DNA from: Allobosea sp. CS1GBMeth4
Lineage (GTDB): Bacteria > Pseudomonadota > Alphaproteobacteria > Rhizobiales > Beijerinckiaceae
Reading direction: 5' to 3'
DNA length: 64,000 nt
Assembly (NCBI RefSeq): GCF_900185715.1
Contig: NZ_FYAS01000007.1
Location: 186,001 to 250,000, forward strand
The notes under the pieces were generated by a model. It had not been told where the DNA came from. It made no database searches and saw only the letters and a list, made by a program, of their open reading frames with translations. The translations under genes were made by a program, and so were the position numbers. Position 1 is the first letter of the stretch; each line of letters opens with the position of its first letter. Shown one piece after another: positions 39,685 through 52,473 of this stretch.

Positions 39685-40140
39685 ATGACCATCGACGCTT
39701 CGACCCTCCAGCTCGGCAAGGCGAGCGAGCTGCCGCGCTCGCCGGAGGAAGCCCGCCTCGACCGCGTGCCGAACCCGCATGCCGGCACCGATTATCTCGC
39801 CCGCTTCACCTGTCCCGAGTTCACCTCGATCTGCCCGGTCACCGGCCAGCCCGATTTCGGCATCCTGGTGATCGATTATTTGCCGGGCGACTGGCTGGTC
39901 GAATCGAAGTCGCTCAAGCTCTATCTCGGCGCCTTCCGCAACCACGGCGCCTTCCACGAGGACTGCACCGTCGGCATCGGCAAGACGCTGGTCGAGCTGC
40001 TGGAGCCCAAATGGTTCCGCATCGGCGGCTACTGGTATCCGCGCGGCGGCATCCCGATCGACGTGTTCTTCCAGACCGGCGAGCCGCCCAAGGGGCTCTG
40101 GCTGCCCGACCAGGGTGTCGCGCCCTATCGCGGGCGCTGA
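39685..40140 (+). CDS. queF: NADPH-dependent preQ0 reductase
   Basis: A 151-residue short (unimodular) QueF that reduces 7-cyano-7-deazaguanine to preQ1, the base inserted by Tgt. The catalytic Cys50 is in [14 protein letters not shown] with Asp57. The NADPH/substrate motif [20 protein letters not shown] is intact, and [25 protein letters not shown] ends the protein. Convergent with the MFS gene (4 bp between stops). Confidence 0.97.
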   Translation: MTIDASTLQLGKASELPRSPEEARLDRVPNPHAGTDYLARFTCPEFTSICPVTGQPDFGILVIDYLPGDWLVESKSLKLYLGAFRNHGAFHEDCTVGIGKTLVELLEPKWFRIGGYWYPRGGIPIDVFFQTGEPPKGLWLPDQGVAPYRGR

Positions 40141-40144
40141 CGCT

Positions 40145-41365
40145 CTACGTCCGGCTCCCGGCCAGCGGCAGGATGCGCGGCGCCGCGAAGCCGAGCAGCG
40201 TGATCCCGGCGGCGAAGACGAGGATCGCGCCGCCGGTGCCGAACAGGTGCAGGGCGGCGCCCATCAGCACCGGGCCGAGCGCATGGCCGCAGAACAGCGC
40301 GCAGGCGAACAGGGCGACCGCGGAGCCGCGTGCCGTCGGAGCGAGCTCGGTCGCCTGCGCCTGGAAGGTGCCGTGCATCAGGAAGAAGCCGAAGCCGTTC
40401 AGCGTGAAGATCGCGACCGCGCTCCACCAGGGCAGGAAGGGAAGCGCGAACAGGGCGAAGGCCAACCCCATCAGGATGCCCCCGATCAGCGGCATCCGGG
40501 ACGGGCCGAGCCGCTCGACCAGGACACGGGTCAGCACGCCGTAGACGATGCCGCCGAGCCCGGTGCCGGCGATGACGAGGCCAGCCTGCGACGGGCCGAC
40601 GCCGGCGCGCTCATGCAGGATCGCCGCGATATAGGGCGGCATGCCGAAGATCAGGCTGCCCTCGACGATGACGAGCCCATAGAGCAGCTTGGAGCGCGGA
40701 TTGGCGAAGACCGCGGCATAGTTCGCGAGCGCGCCGGCGAAGCTGAACGGCGCACGCCGCGCATCCGGCCTCGGCTTCAGCACGAACACGACCAGAAGCC
40801 CGGCGCCGGCGGCGATGCCGCCCGCCATGACGAAGACGCTGCGCCAGCCGACATGCTCGGCGATCAGCCCGGAACAGGCGGCGCCGGCCATCTGCCCGAC
40901 GATCATCAGCACCAGGAAGCGGCCGAGCATGATCTGCCGCTCGGCCATCGGCGCGCGGTCGCCGATCGCCGCCATCGCCACCGGAATGACGCCGCCGGCC
41001 GCGACGCCGGCGATCATCCGCGCGGCGGTCAGAAGCTCGAACGAGCCCGCGAAGGCCGCGGCGAGCGACAGCAGGGCGAGCAGGCCGAGACAGGTCGAGA
41101 TCGTCCTGAGCTTGCCGAGCGAATCGGCGACCGGCCCGAGGAAGGGCTGGCCGACCGCATAGGCGAAGGAGAAGGCGGTCGCGATCGCGGCGACCTGGGC
41201 GATGCTGCGCCCGAACTCGGCCGCCAATGTCGGCACCAGCGGGTCGAGCAGGCGCATGGTGAAGGTCGAGGCGAAGCCGCAGGCCCCGAGAACGAGGATC
41301 AGGACGCTGAGCGAGCCCTGCGGAGGCTGGGACGGCGAGGGCGGGGCGGCGGGCTGGTCAGACAT
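40145..41365 (-). CDS. Major facilitator superfamily transporter
   Basis: A 406-residue, twelve-helix MFS protein. The loop 2-3 motif [16 protein letters not shown] (DRxGRK-type) is present, and a central loop starts [12 protein letters not shown]. Proline/serine-rich N-terminal 20 residues. Type resembles the drug/arabinose exporter group, with no clear substrate. Its start overlaps the end of kdsA by 8 bp, so it is translated from the kdsA transcript. Confidence 0.9.
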   Translation of the reverse strand: MSDQPAAPPSPSQPPQGSLSVLILVLGACGFASTFTMRLLDPLVPTLAAEFGRSIAQVAAIATAFSFAYAVGQPFLGPVADSLGKLRTISTCLGLLALLSLAAAFAGSFELLTAARMIAGVAAGGVIPVAMAAIGDRAPMAERQIMLGRFLVLMIVGQMAGAACSGLIAEHVGWRSVFVMAGGIAAGAGLLVVFVLKPRPDARRAPFSFAGALANYAAVFANPRSKLLYGLVIVEGSLIFGMPPYIAAILHERAGVGPSQAGLVIAGTGLGGIVYGVLTRVLVERLGPSRMPLIGGILMGLAFALFALPFLPWWSAVAIFTLNGFGFFLMHGTFQAQATELAPTARGSAVALFACALFCGHALGPVLMGAALHLFGTGGAILVFAAGITLLGFAAPRILPLAGSRT

Positions 41366-42227
41366 ACGCCAGCGTAGAATGCGCCCGGCGCTTGGCAAGC
41401 CGATCGAACTCCTGCAGCTCCGCGATCAGTGCATGGAAGTCCCGCAGCGGCACCATGTTCGGCCCGTCCGAAGGCGCCTTGTCGGGATCGGGATGGGTCT
41501 CGATGAAGACGCCGGCGATCCCGACCGCGACCGCCGCGCGCGCCAGCACCGGCACGAATTCGCGCTGGCCGCCGCTCGAGGCGCCCTTGCCGCCCGGCTG
41601 CTGCACCGAATGGGTGGCGTCGAAGATCACCGGGGCGCCGATCTCCGCCATGATCGGCAGGCTACGCATGTCCGTGACCAGCGTGTTGTAGCCGAAGGAG
41701 ACGCCGCGTTCGGTCAGCATCACGTTGGGATTGCCGCTCTCGGTCACCTTGGCGGCGACGTTGACCATGTCCCAGGGGGCGAGGAACTGGCCCTTCTTCA
41801 CGTTGACCACGCGGCCGGTCCCGGCGGCGGCGACGAGCAGGTCGGTCTGCCGGCAGAGGAAGGCCGGGATCTGCAGCACGTCCACCACCTCGGCGACGGG
41901 CGCGCACTGGCCCGCCTCGTGCACGTCGGTCAGCACCGGCAGGCCCGTGCGCTCGCGGATCTCGGCGAAGACGGGCAGGGCGGCTTCCAGGCCCATGCCG
42001 CGCTGGCCCTTGACGCTGGTGCGGTTGGCCTTGTCGAAGGAGGCCTTGAAGACGAGGCCGATGCCGAGCGTCTCGGACGTCTCCTTCAGCGCGAGGGCGA
42101 TCTCGAGCGCGTGATCGCGGCTCTCCATCTGGCAGGGGCCGGCGATCAGCGCGAGCGGCAGGCTGCTACCGAAGCGGACGGGCCTGGCGAGATCGGCCCC
42201 CACGGTGACGATGGCGTTGGCGGTCAT
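41358..42227 (-). CDS. kdsA: 3-deoxy-D-manno-octulosonate-8-phosphate synthase
   Basis: A 289-residue aldolase joining PEP and arabinose-5-phosphate to make KDO-8-P for lipopolysaccharide. Motifs are [59 protein letters not shown], and [24 protein letters not shown]. The Cys in AGPCQME is typical of the metal-dependent class. Good length and start (complement of 42225-42227). Confidence 0.97.
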   Translation of the reverse strand: MTANAIVTVGADLARPVRFGSSLPLALIAGPCQMESRDHALEIALALKETSETLGIGLVFKASFDKANRTSVKGQRGMGLEAALPVFAEIRERTGLPVLTDVHEAGQCAPVAEVVDVLQIPAFLCRQTDLLVAAAGTGRVVNVKKGQFLAPWDMVNVAAKVTESGNPNVMLTERGVSFGYNTLVTDMRSLPIMAEIGAPVIFDATHSVQQPGGKGASSGGQREFVPVLARAAVAVGIAGVFIETHPDPDKAPSDGPNMVPLRDFHALIAELQEFDRLAKRRAHSTLAYV

Positions 42228-42403
42228 GGCGGGGCCTCGGAACGGTTGGCGGGTCGTGCCGGCGGGGTTAAAGGCTGCCACCGGCGCCGGGTCAAGTGAC
42301 CGCGCCCGAGGCGGGCAGCCGAGCTTGCTTGGCCGCGACCTCATCGACTTTGCAGCCATGTCGTGTAGGATTGCGGCGGTTCGCTCTCAGGTTGGAGCTG
42401 GTC

Positions 42404-44023
42404 TTGCGATTGCGCCTTGGTGCGTTGGCAGCGGTTCTCGGCATCCTGTCGAGCTTTGCAGGTGGCGCCGGCGATCGGGAGGTCAACGCGATCGGGCCTA
42501 TTCCGATCCGCTCAGTTCTCTACAGCAATACCCGCGGAAAGCCCCAGGTGCTTCCGCCGACGGTGCCATATTGGCGTGGTACCTTTTGGTGGGACGAGGC
42601 CATCCTCGCCTACCGCGATGATGAACGCATCTTTGTCAATCCGTCGAACTGGGGGCTTCTCGGGCTGCCGGCGCGGGACATGTCGCGCTTCTCCAGCCGC
42701 CGGACTGCGCCGGGCATGGGTTGCGAGGCGGGGGCGGGCTTGACCGAACGCCAGCGCCGGATCGCCGAGCATGTCGTCGTGCAGGCGCACCGACTTCCGA
42801 ACGGCGCGTTGACCTGGCTGTACACCCAGGAGGCGAACGCAAACGACATCATCCTGCTGCCGCCCTTCAACTCGGCGTTCTCACAGGCCGTCAACATCCA
42901 TCTGATGGCCCATGCCTCCTGCCAGACCCGCGACGGGCGCTACCTGGAGACCGCGAGAAAGGCCGGGGATGCCCTCATCGCGCCGATCGCGGATGGCGGC
43001 CTGATGAATGACGCGGACGGCGAAACCTGGTTCGAGGAAGGCCCGAACGTCCGGGGACTGGCCCCCTATATCCTCAATGCGCACATCTACAGCATCAATG
43101 TGCTCTTCCTGCTCGCTGAGCGAACCGGTGATGGGAAGTATGCCGAGGCCGCGCGGCGAGGGGCGGCGTCGCTGGAGCGACTGCTGTACAAGTTCGATAC
43201 CGGTTACTGGACCCGCTACGATCTGCGGCCGCGCTATCTGGCGATGGATGTCGAAGTCCACGTCGAGCCGGATGTCGACGTCGACTTGATCGAGATGCGC
43301 GTGCGCGACGGCGGTGATGACCCGCAGGCGCGCTGGTCCGCCTGCGAGAGCGGCTGCGACGCGACGCTGCAGGCGGTGCGGGCCGGCAACACCTATCGTT
43401 TCCTCGCCAGTCTGGAAGCGTTGCGCCGCTACAGCCCCGCCCCAGGCGACGAACTCGATCTCAACATTCTCTATCGCGGCGAACAGGCGCCGCGCGTCTA
43501 CGCTGTGGGCGTCCGTCCGGGGCTCGACGAGATGATCGCGGTGCCGCCGGCGGCTTCACCTTATGGCCGGCTGCGCGTGCCGTTCGGCGTGCGGGATTTC
43601 GGATGGCACGCGCCCGGCGAGGAGTACGTCCTCTATCACGCGGTGCTTCTTGCGGATCTCTACCGTTGGCGGCGCGCTCCGCTGTTCTTCGCGAGCGCCG
43701 TGCGCTTTGCCAACTATCATCGTGCTTACGAGCACGCGAAGACGTCGACCGTTCCCCGATTGACCACACGCCGGTTCGCGGCCGGTTCGCCGGACATGGC
43801 AAATCCGCAGCAGGACGCCATGATCGCGGACTGCTTCCGGAGCCTCGACCCCCTGGCCATCGATCTCGCCATCGCCGCCGCGAGGCTGCCCGCATGCGGC
43901 ATCGACGGCGAGAAGCGGCGGGCGGTGTTGGCCCGCATGGGCTTCCGCGTCGAGGCGGACGAGGGAGTGGCCAGCGACGGCGCGTCGACCTACCGGCTGT
44001 CCGACCTGTCCCGAATCCAGTGA
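42404..44023 (+). CDS. D-glucuronyl C5-epimerase-like secreted protein
   Basis: About 539 residues from the TTG at 42404 (GGAG 7 bp upstream), which leaves a signal peptide ending near GGAG. Residues about 135-285 match the C-terminal (alpha/alpha toroid) domain of glucuronyl C5-epimerases: FNSAFSQAVNIHLM, ETWFEEGP (208-214), YILNAHIYSINVLFLL and YWTRYDLR (268-275). The later half (290-539) is not recognised. It may epimerise or bind uronic-acid polymers. The gene is alone on its strand, with lower codon bias than its neighbours. The start is uncertain. Confidence 0.75.
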   Translation: MRLRLGALAAVLGILSSFAGGAGDREVNAIGPIPIRSVLYSNTRGKPQVLPPTVPYWRGTFWWDEAILAYRDDERIFVNPSNWGLLGLPARDMSRFSSRRTAPGMGCEAGAGLTERQRRIAEHVVVQAHRLPNGALTWLYTQEANANDIILLPPFNSAFSQAVNIHLMAHASCQTRDGRYLETARKAGDALIAPIADGGLMNDADGETWFEEGPNVRGLAPYILNAHIYSINVLFLLAERTGDGKYAEAARRGAASLERLLYKFDTGYWTRYDLRPRYLAMDVEVHVEPDVDVDLIEMRVRDGGDDPQARWSACESGCDATLQAVRAGNTYRFLASLEALRRYSPAPGDELDLNILYRGEQAPRVYAVGVRPGLDEMIAVPPAASPYGRLRVPFGVRDFGWHAPGEEYVLYHAVLLADLYRWRRAPLFFASAVRFANYHRAYEHAKTSTVPRLTTRRFAAGSPDMANPQQDAMIADCFRSLDPLAIDLAIAAARLPACGIDGEKRRAVLARMGFRVEADEGVASDGASTYRLSDLSRIQ

Positions 44024-44057
44024 AACGGAGCGGCGAACCGGTTTGGCCGGCTGTCTC

Positions 44058-45515
44058 TCACGTCACCTCGAACCAGCTCCACAGCCCGCGGTCGAAGCGC
44101 TCCAGCACGGTCGAGGAGATCGGCCAGCGTCCCGGGTTGTCGGCGATGAAGGCGATGTGCAGGCGCTTGCCCTCCGGGATCTGCACCGTGTCGAGGAAAT
44201 AGGGTTCCCAGCCGTCGTCGAGCGGATGCAGCAGGCGGAAGGCGTGGCCGTGGACGTGCAGCGGCTGCAGGAAGGCGGTCCTGTTGGTGATCCCGATCAC
44301 GACCGGCGAGCCGCGCCTGACGCTGAACAGCGGCTTGCCCTTCGGATCGCCCCGGCCGCCATTCACGGTCCACGGCCTGGCGAGGTCGAGCCCCGCGAGG
44401 TCGAGCTTGTTGTCCGGCGTGACTGCCGCGCCGCCTTCGATCACGAATTCCGCGCGCCGCGCATCCTGCAGCCGGACCGCGGCCGGCAGCGCCGGGTTGA
44501 GCGCCATGGGGGCGACCGGTGCGCGCGCCGGCTTCGCCGCGCCCTCGCCGACGAAGCGCACCAGCGGCACGCCCGGCCCGATCAGGGCGGTCACGCTGGC
44601 TGCGGCGCCCGCCGCCTCCGGCATGTCGAAGATCACGTCGTAGCGGGTGCCCGGCGCGAAGGGCAGCTGCGCCCTGACCGGCTCGAAGGTGTCGGTCGGC
44701 TGCCCGTCGACCGCCGCGACGAAGGCCTTCATCTCGTCGAAGCGCAGCCGCATGATCCGCGCATTGCAGGCATTGGCGAGGCGCAGGCGGACGCGCGAGC
44801 CGGGCGCCAGCCGGATCGGCAGCGGCGGTGCCTTGCCGTTGACCGTCAGCCAGCTGCCGAGCCTGCCGGCGGCGGCGCCGTCCTGGCCATCGGCCGCGAA
44901 AGGCAGGAGCTTCTGGTCGTCGCCGAGCAGCCAGTCGCCGATCAGCACGGGCAGGTCGAGATCGACGGTGGGTGGCTCCTTCTCGTCGACAATCATGAGG
45001 CCGGAGAGCCCGCGCCCGGCCGGCTCGGACGAGCCGCCGAGCAGCATCGGCCGATAGAGGAACGTGCCGGCATCGGGCGGAGTCAGCCGGTACTCGAACT
45101 GGCCGCCGGGTGGCACCGGCTCCTGGCTGAAGCCGCCGACGCCGTCCATCACGTGATCGTTGCGGACGCCGTGCCAGTGCAGCGAGAGTGGCTTGTCGGT
45201 GCGGTTCTGCAAGGCGAGGCGCAATGTCTCGCCCTGCCTCATCCTGAGCACCGGGCCGGGCGCGGCGCCGTCGAAGGCCCAGATCTCGGTCTCGGGCGCG
45301 GGCGCCGGCCTCAGCCGTGCCCTGGCCGGCGCGGCGACGAGCTCTCGTGCCGTGGCGGCGGAGGCCGGCTGCGGCGAGGGGGCGGCCTGCTGGGGCAGTG
45401 CCGACAAGGGCGGGAGCAGCGTGGCGAATCCGGCTCCCTGCGCGATGACCAGGCGGCGGCTGGGACGAAGGCGCGAGGCCCAGGGCGAAGCGTCTTTGCT
45501 CATGCCTCGCGACAT
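44058..45515 (-). CDS. Multicopper-oxidase-like protein lacking most copper ligands
   Basis: A 485-residue, Tat-exported (S-R20-R21-L-V) three-cupredoxin protein. Motif 1 H113-W-H115-G is kept. Motif 2, usually GTFWYHSH, is GTFLYRPM (150-157). Motif 3, usually HPxHLHGH, is QPLHVHGH (417-424), so the type-1 His is Gln. Motif 4, usually HCHxxxHxxxxM, reads SSTVLERFDRGL. The type-1 site is absent and the trinuclear site incomplete, as in the copper-free SufI/FtsP branch. A structural or division role is more likely than oxidase activity. Start 45515 or 45503. Confidence 0.88.
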   Translation of the reverse strand: MSRGMSKDASPWASRLRPSRRLVIAQGAGFATLLPPLSALPQQAAPSPQPASAATARELVAAPARARLRPAPAPETEIWAFDGAAPGPVLRMRQGETLRLALQNRTDKPLSLHWHGVRNDHVMDGVGGFSQEPVPPGGQFEYRLTPPDAGTFLYRPMLLGGSSEPAGRGLSGLMIVDEKEPPTVDLDLPVLIGDWLLGDDQKLLPFAADGQDGAAAGRLGSWLTVNGKAPPLPIRLAPGSRVRLRLANACNARIMRLRFDEMKAFVAAVDGQPTDTFEPVRAQLPFAPGTRYDVIFDMPEAAGAAASVTALIGPGVPLVRFVGEGAAKPARAPVAPMALNPALPAAVRLQDARRAEFVIEGGAAVTPDNKLDLAGLDLARPWTVNGGRGDPKGKPLFSVRRGSPVVIGITNRTAFLQPLHVHGHAFRLLHPLDDGWEPYFLDTVQIPEGKRLHIAFIADNPGRWPISSTVLERFDRGLWSWFEVT

Positions 45516-45671
45516 AGCCGCGCCGCGCCCGCCTGGCGAGTGCAAAGCTGCGCCGCGGCGGCCTTCGCAGAAATGTCGCATTTTTTTGCTGCATGGCGCG
45601 TCCGAAATGCTATAGCGGCGCGGCCTATCGGTGCTGCTGTCGCGACGACCGCGGTGCGGCGCACCGGGTCG

Positions 45672-45756
45672 GCGGGCGTGGCGGAATTGGTAGACGCAGC
45701 GGATTTAGGTTCCGCCGGCGCAAGTCGTGGGGGTTCGAGTCCCTTCGCCCGCACCA
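45672..45756 (+). tRNA. tRNA-Leu(TAG)
   Basis: A class II tRNA of 85 nt. The acceptor GCGGGCG pairs with CGCCCGC. The anticodon arm GCGGA-TTTAGGT-TCCGC gives anticodon TAG. A long variable arm (CGGCGCAAGTCGTG) follows, the T loop is TTCGAGT, and CCA is encoded. A TATAGC -10-like box is at 45611, with a poor -35. Confidence 0.97.
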
Positions 45757-45840
45757 GGATCGAGTTTCGCGAGCGCGGCGGCGGATCCCCGGCGTCGCGC
45801 TTTGGACATTGAAGTAAAGAGCTGTTGGCGGATCAGAACG

Positions 45841-47265
45841 ATGAACGTGACGGAAACCCTGTCCCAGGGCCTCAAGCGCGAATTTCAGGTGGTGCTGAAC
45901 GCCACCGACCTCAAGACCAGGCTGGATGACGGCCTCGTCGGCCTGCAGGGCAAGGCCCGCATCAACGGGTTCCGTCCCGGCAAGGTTCCGGTCGGCCATC
46001 TGCGCCGCCTCTATGGCCGCTCGGTCATGGCCGACGTGCTGCAGAACGCCGTCAACGAGGCGAACCAGAAGATCGTCGCCGACAACAACCTGAAGCTCGC
46101 CTTCGAGCCGCAGATCAAGTTCCCGGAGAACAAGGACGAGATCGAGGCCGCGATGGAGGCCAAGGGCGATCTCGCCTTCACCGTCGCGCTCGAGGTGCTG
46201 CCGAAGATCGAGATCGTCGACGTCTCCGACATCGCGCTCGAGAAGCCGGTCGCCGAGGTGCCCGAGGCCGATGTCGACGCCGCGCTGGAGCGCATGGCCT
46301 CGCAGAACCGCAGCTTCGAATCGAAGAAGGACGGCGCCAAGGCCGCCAAGGGCGACCGGCTGCTGATCTCCTTCGTCGGCACGCTCGAGGGCAAGCCCTT
46401 CGACGGCGGCACCGGTTCGGAGATCCCGCTCGAGCTCGGCGCCGGCCAGTTCATCCCGGGCTTCGAGGAGCAGCTCGAGGGCGTCAAGAAGGGCGAGCAG
46501 CGCACCGTCTCGGTGACGTTCCCCGAGAACTACACTGCGACCCATCTCGCCGGTAAGCCGGCCGAGTTCGCCGTCACCGTCGACGACGTCCAGGCGCCGG
46601 GCGAGCTCAAGATCGACGACGAGCTTGCCAAGGGCTTCGGCATGGAATCGCTCGACGCACTCAAGGCCGCGATCCGTGAGCAGATCGGCCGCGAATTCGG
46701 CGAGCAGTCGCGCCGCAAGGTCAAGAAGAGCCTGCTCGACGCGCTCGACGCCAAGTACAGCTTCGAGCTGCCGCCGACCCTGGTCGAGCAGGAGTTCGCC
46801 GCGGTCTGGAGCCAGGTCGAGGCGGATATGAAGAACGCCGGCAAGACCTTCGCCGACGAGGACACCACCGAGGACGAGGCCCGCGCCGAGTACCGCAAGA
46901 TCGCCGAGCGCCGCGTGCGGCTCGGCCTCGTGCTGGCCGAGATCGGCGAGCAGGCCAAGGTCCAGATCTCGGATGACGAGGTGACGCAGGCCCTGATCCA
47001 GCGCGCCCGCCAGTTCCCGGGCCAGGAGAAGCAGGTCTGGGAGTTCTATCGCAAGAACCCGCAGGCGCTCGCCGAGATCCGCGCCCCGATCTTCGAGGAG
47101 AAGGTCGTCGACCATCTGCTCGGGCAGGTGAAGGTCGAGGACAAGCCGGTCTCGCGCGAGGCGCTCTTCGCCGACGACGAGGCGGACGAGGCGACCACCG
47201 AGGCCAAGCCGAAGGCCGCCAAGGCGAAGAAGGCCAAGAAGGCAGCCGACGAGGCGTCGGCCTGA
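45841..47265 (+). CDS. tig: Trigger factor
   Basis: A 474-residue ribosome-bound chaperone and peptidyl-prolyl isomerase. The N-terminal domain carries the ribosome-binding signature [17 protein letters not shown]. The central FKBP domain has [17 protein letters not shown] and [15 protein letters not shown], and the C-terminal helical arms follow. The tail ([19 protein letters not shown]) is Lys/Ala-rich and probably disordered. First gene of the tig-clpP-clpX-lon block, ending at an intrinsic terminator. Confidence 0.97.
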   Translation: MNVTETLSQGLKREFQVVLNATDLKTRLDDGLVGLQGKARINGFRPGKVPVGHLRRLYGRSVMADVLQNAVNEANQKIVADNNLKLAFEPQIKFPENKDEIEAAMEAKGDLAFTVALEVLPKIEIVDVSDIALEKPVAEVPEADVDAALERMASQNRSFESKKDGAKAAKGDRLLISFVGTLEGKPFDGGTGSEIPLELGAGQFIPGFEEQLEGVKKGEQRTVSVTFPENYTATHLAGKPAEFAVTVDDVQAPGELKIDDELAKGFGMESLDALKAAIREQIGREFGEQSRRKVKKSLLDALDAKYSFELPPTLVEQEFAAVWSQVEADMKNAGKTFADEDTTEDEARAEYRKIAERRVRLGLVLAEIGEQAKVQISDDEVTQALIQRARQFPGQEKQVWEFYRKNPQALAEIRAPIFEEKVVDHLLGQVKVEDKPVSREALFADDEADEATTEAKPKAAKAKKAKKAADEASA

Positions 47266-47290
47266 TCCTCACCGCCGGTTTACGATCTGC

Positions 47291-47327
47291 GCGCCGCCCG
47301 CATCCGCCCGGGCGGCGCTTCCCTTTT
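47291..47327 (+). terminator. Intrinsic terminator after tig
   Basis: GCGCCGCCCG (47291-47300), an 8-nt loop and CGGGCGGCGC (47309-47318) form a 10-bp stem, followed by TTCCCTTTT. It separates tig from clpP. Confidence 0.75.
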
Positions 47328-47406
47328 CAGCCGCCGCCGGCATGCTTATGTGGGGGTTCGCCGATCCCGGCTGATTCCCCGCACGCTTTGACCCCAAGGA
47401 CCGACG

Positions 47407-48030
47407 ATGATGCGTGACCCGATCGAGACCTATAACAATCTCGTCCCGATGGTGGTCGAGCAGTCGAGCCGCGGCGAGCGCGCCTTCGACATCTATTCGC
47501 GCCTGCTGCGCGAGCGCATCATCTTCCTGACCGGCCCGGTCGAGGATTACTCCGCCTCGCTGATCGTGGCGCAGCTGCTGTTCCTCGAGGCCGAGAACCC
47601 GAAGAAGGAGATCTCCTTCTACATCAACTCGCCCGGCGGCGTGGTGACCTCGGGCCTGTCGATCTACGACACCATGCAGTTCATCCGCTGCCCGGTGACG
47701 ACGCTCTGCGTCGGCCAGGCCGCCTCGATGGGCTCGCTGCTGCTCACCGCCGGCGCCAAGGACATGCGCTTCGCCCTGCCGAACGCCCGCATCATGGTCC
47801 ACCAGCCCTCCGGCGGCTTCCAGGGCCAGGTCACCGACATCCTCATCCACGCCCGCGAGGTCGAGAGCCTGAAGCGGCGACTGAACGAGATCTACGTCAA
47901 GCATACCGGCCGCAGCTACGCCGAGGTCGAGGCGGCCCTGGAGCGCGACAATTTCATGACCGCCGACCAGGCCAAGGAGTTCGGCCTGATCGACAAGGTC
48001 ATCGACAAGCGGGCCGACGAGGCCGCCTGA
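47407..48030 (+). CDS. clpP: ATP-dependent Clp protease proteolytic subunit
   Basis: A 207-residue serine protease with catalytic triad Ser107 (GQAASMGS), His132 (IMVHQPSGG) and Asp181 (ERDNFMTA). The oligomer-contact and N-terminal loop regions are complete. Works with ClpX, encoded downstream, and with ClpA. ATG at 47407 or 47410. Confidence 0.98.
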   Translation: MMRDPIETYNNLVPMVVEQSSRGERAFDIYSRLLRERIIFLTGPVEDYSASLIVAQLLFLEAENPKKEISFYINSPGGVVTSGLSIYDTMQFIRCPVTTLCVGQAASMGSLLLTAGAKDMRFALPNARIMVHQPSGGFQGQVTDILIHAREVESLKRRLNEIYVKHTGRSYAEVEAALERDNFMTADQAKEFGLIDKVIDKRADEAA

Positions 48031-48101
48031 GGCTTGTCCCGATACGACGCGCCTGTGGGTTGGCGAGCGGCTCCCGAAGGGCCATATTGCCTTGAGACTA
48101 G

Positions 48102-48121
48102 GCCCCATGTTTGCATGGGGC
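48102..48121 (+). terminator. Hairpin between clpP and clpX
   Basis: GCCCCATG, loop TTTG, CATGGGGC: a perfect 8-bp stem, 72 bp after clpP and without a T-run. It is more likely a transcript-processing or weak termination signal than a full terminator. The remaining intergenic sequence up to 48299 carries no visible gene. Confidence 0.45.
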
Positions 48122-48299
48122 ATCGGAAGGGCGCGCAAGGCGCTCGAGCGGTCCGGTTTTGGGTCAGTTTCGTCGCCGCCTGCGCCAGAGCGACGCGTTA
48201 ACCTAATAATCGTGATCTGAGCGCCTATTATGACGGGGAGACGACATCAGCCTGCCGTTTTTCGGTGGCGGATTTCGTCCTCCGAGATGGAGAACCACG

Positions 48300-49568
<1,269 letters not shown>

Positions 49569-49596
49569 ACGAAGCTCGACCCTGCTTCGGCTTGGA

Positions 49597-49625
49597 ACGC
49601 GCGCCCGCTGGCGCGCGTTTTGCTT
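49597..49625 (+). terminator. Intrinsic terminator after clpX
   Basis: ACGCGCGCC (49597-49605), loop CGCT, GGCGCGCGT (49610-49618), then TTTTGCTTT. A 9-bp perfect stem. It separates clpX from lon. Confidence 0.85.
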
Positions 49626-49736
49626 TGTGAATCGCGGCGGCCCTGCCACCCGGACACCGCTCTCGCCTCTCCGGCGCCGTCACGCGCTCGTGTGCCGGCT
49701 GCGGCGGAAGCTGTGGTGGAGTTCGCGTTGCCGTCG

Positions 49737-49765
49737 CTTGAAAGCCGGCGATGAAACCTCCACCT
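49737..49765 (+). promoter_or_regulatory. Heat-shock (RpoH-type) promoter of lon
   Basis: CTTGAAA (49737-49743), 14 bp, then CTCCACCT (49758-49765), close to the sigma-32 consensus CTTGAAA-N13/14-CCCCATNT with a perfect -35. It stands about 140 bp before lon in a gap without other genes. lon is a classic RpoH target. Confidence 0.5.
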
Positions 49766-49903
49766 TAGGGGCACCTGCAAGACTCGCGTGCCTGTCGAGG
49801 GCGTGGCCTGCGGGGGCGTCTGGCGCGAATGGTCGCGCCGCGCGGTACGTCCGTTCGGTTGCCTATTCGGGGATCGGCCGGGCGAAAACTTGAAGGACTG
49901 GAC

Positions 49904-52333
<2,430 letters not shown>

Positions 52334-52353
52334 GCCGATCGCAGGTGAAGAAC

Positions 52354-52387
52354 GAGGCCGCCGGCATCGCCGGCGGCCTCTCTTTTT
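52354..52387 (+). terminator. Intrinsic terminator after lon
   Basis: GAGGCCGCCGGC (52354-52365), loop ATC, GCCGGCGGCCTC (52369-52380), then TCTTTTT. A 12-bp perfect stem. Confidence 0.92.
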
Positions 52388-52473
52388 GACGTGTGATAAC
52401 CGCAGCCTATACGGTTCTTTAAGTCTGTCGCACGACTGTCGGACTTTGAGTTCTGTGCGGGGGCGACAGAGCA

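Noticed and set aside
48091..48110. CTTGAG and CCCCATGT between clpP and clpX as an RpoH promoter
   Set aside because: The two boxes are only 6-7 bp apart, too close for sigma-32, and CCCCATG is part of a perfect hairpin.
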